A stretch of 64,000 nt of DNA, taken from Trifolium pratense (lineage: Eukaryota; Streptophyta; Magnoliopsida; Fabales; Fabaceae). This document shows, piece by piece, positions 44,425 through 53,915 of this stretch. Made by a program: the position numbers and the translations under genes. Where the stretch lies: contig NC_060059.1 in NCBI RefSeq assembly GCF_020283565.1, positions 35,828,338 to 35,892,337 of the forward strand, in the 5' to 3' direction. The first letter of the stretch is position 1. Each line of letters opens with the position of its first letter. The notes beneath the pieces are model-generated. The model searched no databases and was not told where the DNA came from. It saw nothing but the letters and a program-made list of their open reading frames with translations.

Positions 44425-47217
44425 ATGGCTGGACCTTCGTCATCTTCTTCAACAAAGATTCCACCGTTCATGTTTAGACATCTTCAGATTGTTGGAAATG
44501 AAATGGAATTCCCAGAATCGCAACTAACGTTACTACCTGAGAAGATGGTCGACTTTGACAGTTTGAAAGAAAATGGGTATGATGTGAAACCGTACTTCTC
44601 TGCTCAAGGATGGAACAAGTACTTCGACATGTTGAATGGTCCTATCTATCCAGATCTTTTGAAGAAATTCTGGATGAAAGCACGAGTTTTCTCTAAGTAT
44701 GAAGCTAAGCAAGAGGAACTTGCCGCAATCGAAAGAAATCCTAGTCTGAAAGGAAAAACTAGGAAGGAGATGGGTCTTTTGGAGTTCACTGGTACACAGA
44801 TTAGGTCTAACATCTGTGGTATCAATCTTACTTTTTCTCCAATACACTTCAATGCGTTGTTGGGTTTGGACAACTCTGGTTTGGTGCTGGATGATTTCGA
44901 AAAGGATACAAGATTCAGAGAAGAACTTCTGCACAGGATGTGCATTGATATGAAGTTGAAGGGAAAGGTTAAAGGTCTGACAGATGAGTGCAGGGTCTTA
45001 TTCAAGATTATCTTGTCAACTATCAGTCCAAGAGTTGGTGGTACTGATACTATCTCGTGGCCTCATCGTCATCTGATTTACTTTCTTCTGACTGAAAGGA
45101 AAGTAAATCTGGGTAAATACTTTTTTGAGAGGATCTGTGAAGCCATCTTCCAAAGCAAGTCTCAGAGAAAAACAACTATTGTTTATCCTAGATTGCTTTC
45201 AGATCTTCTGTACCAAGGTCACATTGTTCAGAATCTGAAGAAGTTCTATCCAGAACTTATGGCTCAGAAGCTCTTACCAGAAGTTCTGAATGCAAGCTTC
45301 TTAACAAAGATGCACTTAATCAACACCAAGCTGGTTCAACCTAAACAAGAATTTAGAGTTAGACCTGAAGATCGTATGTATGTAGAAGGCTACCCAGTTA
45401 TATCTGAAGCTGATGCTGAGCATGTGATTCAGGACTACTTAGAAGTGCTCAGAAAAGAAGGTTTGGTTGTTGATAGAAGTATGGTTCCTCCAGCTCCTGT
45501 AAACATGTATAAGCCTAAGAGGAAACCAAAGAGGAAAGCTGATTCTCAGGATGAGCAAGTTAAGCCAGATCTTCTTGCTCAGAAGAAGGTTAAGGTTGAG
45601 CAATCTATGGCTGAGCAAAGAACTAAGAGGAAGCATGAAGAAACTTCAAACAAGGCTGCTGAAGGAGCTTCTAAAAAGCCTATTGTTATTGAGGAAGACA
45701 GTTCATCTGAAGAATCTGAGTCTGAAGATGAGACTGAGTCTGATGAAGAGACTATTGCTGAAAGCCTTCGTAGAAGACCTGCTCCTATTTCTAAAGATAA
45801 AGGTAAGTCTTCTAAGTATGTTTTTAATGAAAATGAGATTGGAATAGGTTACACCAAACCTCTCAGAACTATTTTACCAACCTCTGATATTCCAACCTCT
45901 GATAACCCCCTATCTGAAATTGAAAAACATCTTAGCCCTGACCCTCTAAATAATCACCCTCCTTCTCATGAAACTCAACACAAATCTAGCTCACCTCCTA
46001 AACCTACATCACCTCAACCTGACATTCCATCTTCTGAACCTCAACCAGATATTCCTGTCACTAAATCAACCTCTCCCTCTAAACAATCCTCTCCACCTCC
46101 TGAACCAACCCCTGAACAAATTGCTCCTGAACCAACCCCTGAACAAATTGCTCCTGAACCAACCCCTGAACAAATTGCTCCTGAACCAACCCCTGAACAA
46201 ATTGCTCCTGAACCAAACCCTGAATCTAAATCCCCTGAACCATCCCCTGAACATATTCACCCTGAATCCACTTCTGACATCTCATCATCTGAACCAACCC
46301 CTGAACCCCATCCTAACCCAAGTGCTGAACATGCTTCTCCTGAGCGTATTCACACTTGTGCTCCCAAGCCTTCAGAGGTAGAAGTTGTGATTATTGACAA
46401 CCCTACTCCTGAAATACCTACTCTCTCTACCATTCCCAATCCTTCACCATCATCATCCAACACTTTTAGAAATCTATCCACTCAATTTCATGAAGACTTG
46501 CTTAGATTATCTACAATAAAGGACAGGTTCTTAGTTTGTCCTTCTGATGTGGACTTGGAAGTATCAAGCATTAAGGCAAGGATTTGCAATGCTTTGGATG
46601 TTGCTGCTGCAAAGGTTAAGGCTGTTATTGGTAAAAGGGATTTGGATCTGATAGACTTCTTAAAGACAAGTCTGGCTAGGGCTGAATTGAAAAGGTTAAC
46701 CATGTTTACTCATGCTGGATTTGAACTTGCTAAGCTGGAAGAAATTGCTGCAGTTGAACACCGTCTGAATGCTTTCAAGAGTTCAGAGTCTGGAGTCATC
46801 TAGATAGACTCCAAGCTTTTTCAGAGTCTTGAAGCTCAGAGATCTGAATCTGAAAGGTTAGAAGAAGCTGCTGCAAGAGTTGCCCAGTTGGCAAATGAGG
46901 TACACCAAGAAGATGTGCTTGCTTCTCAGAATCAAGAGGATGTGCTGATGACAGACTATCCAGAGGAAGGTGAACCCTCTGATAAAGGCAAGGCGCCTTT
47001 GGTAGAAGAACAAGCACCTGTGATTGAAGATCAAGCCCCTGTGATGGCTAATCAGTTGCAGATTTTTCAAGAGGCCCTGAGGGAACAGCAAGAAGGTCTA
47101 GAACGTCAAAGAGCTGCTCATGAGACATTGGAAACCAAGGTGGATGGTTTAGTTTCCAATGTGGGATCCTTGAATGATAAATTTGACCAACTCTTAGCCT
47201 TTCTTAAGAAACCCTAG
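44425..47217 (+). pseudogene. Sirevirus 2 env-like ORF, one in-frame stop
   Basis: 792 residues to a TAG at 46801-46803, then the same frame goes on to 47217 (stop codon included). It has the same layout as the 899-residue ORF of copy 1: globular N-terminus, PKRKPKRKAD basic stretch, VIEEDSSSEESESEDE acidic block, Pro-rich middle and Glu-rich C-terminus ending LLAFLKKP. Four tandem 27-bp units encoding EPTPEQIAP (46102-46209) are found only in this copy. No membrane anchor is visible. The truncation removes the C-terminal coiled-coil part. Confidence 0.85.
46102..46209 (+). repeat. In-frame 27-bp minisatellite in the env-like ORF
   Basis: Four consecutive copies of a nine-codon unit (EPTPEQIAP), a recent in-frame expansion absent from copy 1. 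Confidence 0.95.
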
Positions 47218-47495
47218 GATTCTATGCACATTTTCTTCATATTTTTATGTTTTGCTTACTTATTTTGTCATGTTTATTTCCTTGTTTACCTTCTGAACAC
47301 TTTTTCTGGTTTATCTATTTCAAGATTTTGTTTATGTTTTGATTGATTACTTATTTTAAGTCCACTTGATATCTATATTTTCTTGATAAATAAGAACACA
47401 AGAACACAAGATGCTTTTAAAAACGAAAATTTTTATTAATGATCTGATAATGTAGAGTACATTGGTAACAAGAAAAAGAAAAAGACAACCTAATC

Positions 47496-47861
47496 CTAAT
47501 CAGATGGATAAAACTCAGAAGAAATCTCTGATTTCTCCTCAGCATCCTCTGATGAAATTTCAATGGGATCTGGGTTTTGCTCTTGTTCTTCTTCTTCTTG
47601 TTCCTCTTCTGGAACATAGCTAGCCAAGAACTCAACATAATCAGCATCATCTTCATTCTCTTCAGCTTCAGAGTCTGATGAGATGATTATTATCTCAGCA
47701 TCGTGTGGTTTCTTGTTGTCTTTTTTATCTTTCTCTTCGCCTTCGCGTTTCTCTTCGTTCTTCTTTTTCTTAAACTCTGCGATGCGTAAACTAAATCTTT
47801 TCATTATTCCTACTTTCTCTTGCTTCACTTGTTTACTCTTGTTTTTATGTGAAGAAGGCAT
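47496..47861 (-). CDS. Antisense acidic ORF of Sirevirus 2 (121 aa)
   Basis: An intact 121-residue ORF from ATG 47861, opposite to gag-pol, convergent with the env-like ORF. The N-terminus is basic (MPSSHKNKSKQVKQEK). A Lys/Glu helix-like stretch follows, then EIIIISSDSEAEENEDD, ADYVEFLASYVPEEE and an acidic C-terminus ending YPSD. The hydrophobic run followed by Ser/Asp/Glu looks like a SUMO-interacting motif (inference). A TATA-like ttatataac lies about 105 bp upstream of the ATG, outside any sense gene. The homolog in copy 1 keeps the protein sequence through mostly synonymous changes. The sense strand here is the untranslated 3' region, so the constraint belongs to this ORF. Confidence 0.75.
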   Translation of the reverse strand: MPSSHKNKSKQVKQEKVGIMKRFSLRIAEFKKKKNEEKREGEEKDKKDNKKPHDAEIIIISSDSEAEENEDDADYVEFLASYVPEEEQEEEEQEQNPDPIEISSEDAEEKSEISSEFYPSD

Positions 47862-47964
47862 GTTAACTCGTTCACGTTTTATAAACCCTTGAGCGTGTTG
47901 GTTTTCGCTGTTGAAATTAATTCACCTTTGTAACAACCACTCTCCTTTCTCTTTGACTGTCTTG

Positions 47965-47975
47965 GTTATATAACT
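47965..47975 (-). promoter_or_regulatory. Putative promoter TATA box of the antisense ORF
   Basis: On the minus strand aaagttatataaccaag, about 105 nt before ATG 47861, leaving room for a start site and a 5' UTR of about 70 nt. Copy 1 has lost this segment. Confidence 0.45.
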
Positions 47976-47996
47976 TTGTTTTACTTTTTGATAATG

Positions 47997-48444
47997 ACAA
48001 AAGGGGGAGTAGTTACGCATTAATTGATAAGTTCCAAAACTGAAACCACGCCTTTTATCTCGCTTTTATCTGTTATATTAAAAGCTGTTACTTTTAAGTT
48101 GTTTTACGTATTTCAAGGAGGAGACTAAGTTAGTTGAAACTGAAATAAATTTTATAAGTAAGGATAAGTTAAGAGTGCAATTTTAACTTAGCCTTATGAG
48201 ACTTAGGGGGAGAGCTTGCAAACCTCTCACTCTGAAGAAAGATATGAAATTTGTTTTATTTCAAAACATCTTAATCTTATACTAAATTAAAATATCATGG
48301 ATAAAACATAAAGTTCAGACTTTATGGAGTATCAATCTTAGGGGGAGCTTGCAAACCTCATAAACCTAAGAGAAACATGATAAGTTAATTTAACAACAAT
48401 TGTCAATTAATACTTATGTTTGTCATCATCAAAAAGGGGGAGAT
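47997..48444 (+). promoter_or_regulatory. Series of polypurine-tract-like motifs before the 3' LTR
   Basis: Purine blocks aaaagggggagtag (about 47999), cttagggggagagcttgcaa (about 48203), cttagggggagcttgcaaac (about 48338) and the terminal aaaaagggggagat (48431-48444, abutting the LTR). Repeated PPT-like motifs upstream of the 3' LTR are a known Sirevirus feature. Confidence 0.8.
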
Positions 48445-49549
48445 TGTTGGAACAAAATTGATTTAAAAAATGTTTGCCCCTAAATCTGTAAAGGTTTTGA
48501 TGATAACAAAGTATTAATAAACAATTGGAAGGACTAAAAATTTATTTTAAGTGCGCAGATATAAGCATCATATAAGCTCTGAGTGAAGTTCAGAGGATGT
48601 GAACTCAGAAGTTCACAAGCGCTCAGAAGATGTTTGACTTCAGAGGTTACTACGTTCAGAGGATGAAGACTTCAGTAAAGTCTGATCAAACTCTGAAGAT
48701 CTCTTTGAAAGCTGTGAAGATTCCCTTTGCTAGTCAACTCTTTTACCAATGGAGAAAAGGACCTTTCAAGTCTGATCAGCTCAGCTACCTCTGTTTTGTC
48801 TGTCCTAACCTGAGAACGTGGGTCTTCAGTTTTGTTAGCTGAATAAGGAAAGTCCACTCTGCAGTAGTCAAAGTAACTGAAACTCTTTCTTAGTTTTGGA
48901 TACAACCAAACTGCATCAAGACAGACTGCTTGAAGACAAAAGGTTATCAACTCCAACGGCTCCTTTTGCAACGACTCTTTTCTAGTGGTATATATACTAG
49001 AAGATTCAGCTACAACAAAATAACAATAATCAAGAATTGAACGTGTGCTGAACAAACTCTGAACTCTGATATACAAGCTCTGAACCTCTGTCAAGTGTTT
49101 TTGCACTTCAGCCAAATACTCTGTACTATTTGTATTTTGCTCTCTTTAGGTTCATCTAAGAGCACTTGTATATTTTTATATACTTTATTGTTACGTGTGT
49201 AACTTAAGCTTGTGTGCTTAAGTGTGAGACTTAAGCTTGTGTGCTTAAGTGTGAAGTCTTAAGCTTGTGTGCTTGAGCATTGTTGAGAAGTCTCTTGCTT
49301 GTGTGCTTGAGCAGGTGTAATCTTGTGTGATTATAGTGAAATCCCTTGGAAGTGCAAGGGGACTGGACTACTCTCGTTTTGTGAGAGGAACCAGTATAAA
49401 TTGTTTGTGTGATCTCTCTCTCCCTTTATCTTGTTATTTATTGTGTTACTTTTCCGCTGCTAACGTAGTTGAGTTAAGAACTTGAAAAAGTTTTAACTTA
49501 GCTAAAACACAATTCAACCCCCCCCCCTTCTTGTGTTTTCACACCTTCA
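48445..49549 (+). repeat. 3' LTR of Sirevirus 2
   Basis: 1105 bp, TG...CA, identical to the 5' LTR apart from one C in a C run; followed by the duplication tattt. Confidence 0.95.
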
Positions 49550-49554
49550 TATTT

Positions 49555-50127
49555 TATTAACATATTAAAGTTTTATTTACATCACCGCTGCCGAGGATCC
49601 AAATGCTCAATGACACATGTTAAGAATACAAATATAGTAATATTCTTTTGTAACTTGTGTATTATACTTTTTAAACATTAAATTCTTTTATGTTACTAAT
49701 TGCAAATTTCTATTTTTAGATACCTTAACATGTGCCATTAGTGCACATGTTAACATGACCCTTATTTTTTTAGTGGTAACAAAAGGTTGAAACAAGGTGA
49801 ATTTTTTCATAAATATTTTATTTGAGGTGCAAACTTGCTTAAATGTTCATGAAATATAACTTGTTAGAAATTTGACATTGTACGCTCAAAAAACGAAAAA
49901 GTTCAAATCCCCTAGAGAAAAAGGCCGCAACTATAAGCATGTGATATTGAGATAACATTATGAGGCCGCAACTATTTGCATGTGATACTGAAATTTTCAA
50001 ATGACATTTTCATATCATTGTACATGTCCCTAAATTCACAAGCATAATACTTTGTTGAAAAATAACAAGCCATCGACAATGAAAAATTATTCAATATACA
50101 TATGTATAGTATAACTAGTATCTATAT
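49555..50127. other. Spacer between Sirevirus 2 and receptor kinase D
   Basis: AT-rich. It contains the inverted motif tgacacatgttaag ... cttaacatgtgcca (about 49610-49740), a possible small MITE without clear ends, and a short direct repeat (aggccgcaactat at about 49922 and 49962). The right end is the probable 3' flank of gene D. Confidence 0.4.
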
Positions 50128-52041
50128 CTAATCTAATTCTTGAATCACATCCAACTCCAAATTCATACGTTCTACAAAAATATTTGCAGTTGTATTAGTT
50201 GTAGTTGTAGGTTCAAAAGGATTGCATGGTACTTTTAACTTGTCCCCCTCTCCTTGAAGCATTTGTACCACAGTTTTCATTGGCGGGCGATGCAAAGGGT
50301 GCCATTGGATACACCAAAGTCCCACTGTTGCCATTTTTTTTGCAATTCTAAAATCTCCCTCTTCATCAATAGGGATTTGTATATCTTCTGCTTTCAGCAA
50401 ATTATGGATCCAATCTGGATACACAACTTGAACATTTTCTTCACCACCCGTTGTTTTTGTATTCTTTCTTCCTCCAACCATCTCCAATAACAACATACCG
50501 TAACTGTATATATCAGACTTATACGAGACATTTCCGAAGTTTCTTGAAAAAACTTCAGGTGCCATGTAGCCTAATGTTCCCTTAACTGTAGTCATGGATA
50601 CAATACTTTGATTTTTCGAACACATTTTAGCCAAACCAAAATCTGTGATTTTGGGAATGAAATTGTCATCTATCAAAACATTGTGAGGATTGATGTCAAA
50701 GTGTAGAATTCTTTGATCACAACCTTGGTGGAGATACTCAATACCATTTGCTATGCCTAGAGCAATTTGTTGTAATTTTTCCCATCCAAGGAAATTATCT
50801 TTGTTGTTCGAAGGAGAAATGAATTTCTCCAACGAACCATTTGGAAAAAAGTCATAAACTAAAGCACGGCGAAATCCATCTGCGCAGAAGCCAAGCAAAC
50901 GGACGACATTGAGATGGTGGATTTTGCCCATGGTTCCCACTTCATTTATGAACTCCTTCCCATCACCCTCTGCATTATTAAGAATCTTCACAGCAACCAG
51001 AATTTGGTTCGACAATTTACCTTTGTAAACAGCTCCATGAGCTCCTTCGCCTAACTTATCCTTAAAATTATGTGTAATTCTCTTTAAGTCTGCATAAGAG
51101 AATCTAGTTGGCTTTAAAGCTCTGTAATCCTTCAAAAAGTTTTCAATTCTTTCATGATCTTCACCTTTCATCTTAAAATACCAATATATTTGAAAAATGG
51201 CACCAAATAGAAGAACAAATACAGTCGAACCAATGATTACACCTGCAAATTAACCAATCAATATCCTTTCAAAAATTCTCAACTACATAATAAAATAAAT
51301 TCTTCTTGAATCTGAACCAACCCCAAAATCAAACAAAATAAAGTATAGAAGTGAAGTTATCTCACCTGCAGAAGACAAAAGAATAGTTATAGTCTTCTTC
51401 TTTGATCTGTGCTTACATTTTAAACATTCTTTGTCAAGATTTGTTTCCGACCATGACAGTAACATTGAGTTTTGTTGTATCCCATACACAGAATCTCCCG
51501 GAAGATTAAGGGGCAAAACTCGTTCAGGCAGTTTGGTGCAAGATACAAGGTTTGATTCAACTATATCTTCGTCAAATCCTGCGACATAAATTGGGCAAGA
51601 GATCATGTCCTGCTGCACACTTTCGTAGTTCCAATAATATATATAGTCGTCTGTCAGGTGATGTTTTCGTAGTGCAGAACAATCAAAGAAACTAATATTG
51701 TTAAAATCATCAAATTGTGAAGGCGTTGAAGAGACAATCTGAAAAGGATAAATTGATGAAGAGAAATTGTACTGCTGAAGTAAGAGTCGAGGAAGACAAT
51801 TTTCAAGATCATGTGCTTCAAGTACTTGCGATGTGTAGTTAATGTAACTAACGCGGAGTTTTATAGGGATTGGATGAGCAGGTAGTTCAAGAATATGCTT
51901 GTTGTTATCATGTGTACAAGTTAGATTGAAAGGACATCCAACGGAAGGGATATTCTGTTCATGTTCATTCGCGAGCAGCCACACTAGCATTAATGTCATT
52001 GCTATCACGAAGGAACAAGTACTGTGACTGCAAATCATCAT
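50128..52041 (-). CDS. LRK10-like receptor kinase D (shortened ectodomain)
   Basis: Exons 51366-52041 and 50128-51242 with a 123-bp GT-AG intron (GCAG|GTGAGA ... TTTGCAG|GTG), phase 1, give about 596 residues. Signal peptide (FVIAMTLMLVWLL), then GCPFNLTCTHDN and the rest of the GUB_WAK-type ectodomain. Membrane segment VIIGSTVFVLLFGAIF, then kinase: GEGAHGAVYKG, VAVKIL, HFDINPHNVLID, DFGLAK and GTLGYMAPE. It is a non-RD kinase like gene A. Compared with A, the first Cys block and the FPFRL motif of the ectodomain are missing, so the signal peptide leads straight into the second Cys region. Otherwise it is intact and a likely plasma-membrane receptor. Its divergent neighbour is ectodomain gene E. 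Confidence 0.85.
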
Positions 52042-52206
52042 TTGGTAGCTTTTTTATGTTTGATTCTTATAGCTAGCTATATATCATTTGCATACCAAGA
52101 AAATTATAAAGGATGGATATAAACTTCTCAGTCTAAGTCAATGATATGATGACTTTAACTTTGAGAAAGAATCAGTCATGTGAAGATGATAACCATTCTT
52201 ATCCTT

Positions 52207-52255
52207 AACCATTTGAGTTGGTGCATTAGTTTGACTTGGGACCTGGGAGTGTGCT
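52207..52255 (+). mobile_element. SINE, left part (interrupted by the Athila-like element)
   Basis: Starts after the duplication aaccattcttatcctt (52191-52206) and ends in gtgct, where the Athila-like element is inserted. The SINE resumes at 59454. Confidence 0.7.
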
Positions 52256-53418
52256 TGATCAGTGCATTTTGGCACATATTTTCTAGTATTATAATTTAGC
52301 ATATTAGTAGTCTTTCTACAATAATATTGAGTTTTTATTATGTTTCTAAGTTTTGGGTCACAATTGAGCCTTAATGAATTTATTTGACCAATTTTCGTAT
52401 TTAATGACATATTGACACCTTCTCATTGCGCAGACCATAACGTGAGCTACGTATATCGGATTGAGGCGCGGGAAGATGTGTTGGAAAGCTAAGATAAAGA
52501 GCTACAACTTTCATGTTGATGTCGAAATCCAGTTCAGAGCGAAAAGGAGTCGTTTATTCACATTTATGTTCCAGACTTAGTGATAATAATGTAATTTCGG
52601 GTCAAACTTCTAATTTTCGGCCCGATACTTTTAGAGCCCGTTTCCCATGTATTATAAAAGTCAAAAAACGCAGCCTAGGGTTAATAATTCTGAATTCACG
52701 CAAAAATAGAGGCTGCTACATTCTCATGGAAAACTAGCAACCCTAGGTTGATCCGTTGGTATACGGGAACATCGTTCATGACTTCTTGAGGTTCAATTCT
52801 TAATAGTAATTCAGTTTATTTATTTATTGTCTTCTCTTATCAATTCATGCTCTTTGTTTATTTATGAAACTCGAATATAGTGATGCTTAATCTCTATTTT
52901 GAGTTATATATTGTGAGACTTTTCGGATTGATTCATCGCTTGTATGACTAGTTCGAATAGGAATTGATATAGGTTTTTTCGCGCTTAGCAAAAAAGGGTT
53001 GGTCGAAATCTGTCATGATACAAACCGTGTTCTAAGTGACGCTTGTTCACTACTCATGGTTAGTTGAACACATTCTTTGCTTAATCGAATGAATTCGTAT
53101 AAACTGTTTATCGCTTGTATAATCGGTCTTATAAACCAACCAAGGCATGAATATATAAACAATATTTTATGTGAACCGAGGATAGAATCATAACGAAGTT
53201 TTCCTAAAACCAATAGATTGATCGTCTTTTTATCAATTGAATTTCTAATACTCTTTCGATCTAAACAAACCCAAAACTCCATATTTAATTGTGTTATTCA
53301 TTGTTCTTATTTTTACTAATTATTAAATTAGAGGTCCTTGTGAGACGACCAAGGTTAACTACCTTGTTACTACTTTTCTTAATTAAAACTTATTTTGATC
53401 ACGAAACGACAACGATCA
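52256..53418 (+). repeat. 5' LTR (a) of the Athila-like element
   Basis: 1163 bp, starts TGATCAGTGC and ends GATCA. Its last 643 bp recur at 58806-59448. The open frame at 53013-53282 (minus) recurs with the LTR and is not a gene. Confidence 0.9.
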
Positions 53419-53421
53419 AAT

Positions 53422-53439
53422 TGGCGCCGTTGCCGGGGA
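53422..53439 (+). promoter_or_regulatory. Primer binding site (tRNA-Asp type)
   Basis: TGGCGCCGTTGCCGGGGA, three bases inside the LTR end, the usual Athila-lineage primer site. Confidence 0.9.
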
Positions 53440-53915
53440 CTCTCAATTGATTTTAGCTAATATTAGACTCAGTTTCTGTGTGGTTGCGTTCTAGCCTTGC
53501 TTTCCCGTGTTTTCTGGCTTTTACGTGCCCTAATAATCAGTTTTCGTAAAAAAACAGTTTTCTGGAAAATCTTCTCCAAATCTAGTGTTTCCTGTACCTG
53601 TTCATTAGAAAAAAATCAGAGTTCAAAATCCCCTATTTTGGAACAAAATAGGTGACGGAAACCTAAAAAGTTCAAATTCCGTGTTTTACTATTTTATTTT
53701 AATTTATTTCTGTTTTTATAGTTTCAGAAAATTCCAAACTAATTTCCAAAAATCTTATTTTACTTAATTAGACTAAATTTCGTGTTTTTATATTTTTCTG
53801 AATCTATTTTAACCATATCTCTTCTTTCTTTTTGTTTCATTAACGAATCTGATTCTGATTCTTACATAGTTTCTCTTTGCATACTTTATTTGATTCTAAA
53901 CTTGCTTTTGATAAC

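Larger units (their letters stand above)
37237..49549 (+). mobile_element. Complete Sirevirus-type Ty1/copia retrotransposon 2
   Basis: A 12.3-kb element with LTRs 37237-38340 and 48445-49549 and the duplication tattt at 37232-37236 and 49550-49554. The LTRs look identical except for one base in a C run, so the insertion is very recent. Same gene order as copy 1 (gag, pol, env-like, antisense ORF). Nonsense codons lie in gag, pol and the env-like ORF, so it cannot produce full-length proteins alone. The LTRs and 3' region differ clearly from copy 1, while protease-integrase-RT are nearly the same. Confidence 0.95.

Noticed and set aside
46066..46260. Minus-strand ORF with FRGWFRSNL repeats
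   Set aside because: It is the antisense shadow of the 27-bp minisatellite in the env-like ORF.
53013..53282. 89-residue minus-strand ORF
   Set aside because: It is part of the Athila-like LTR and recurs at 59043-59312; no sign of a gene.
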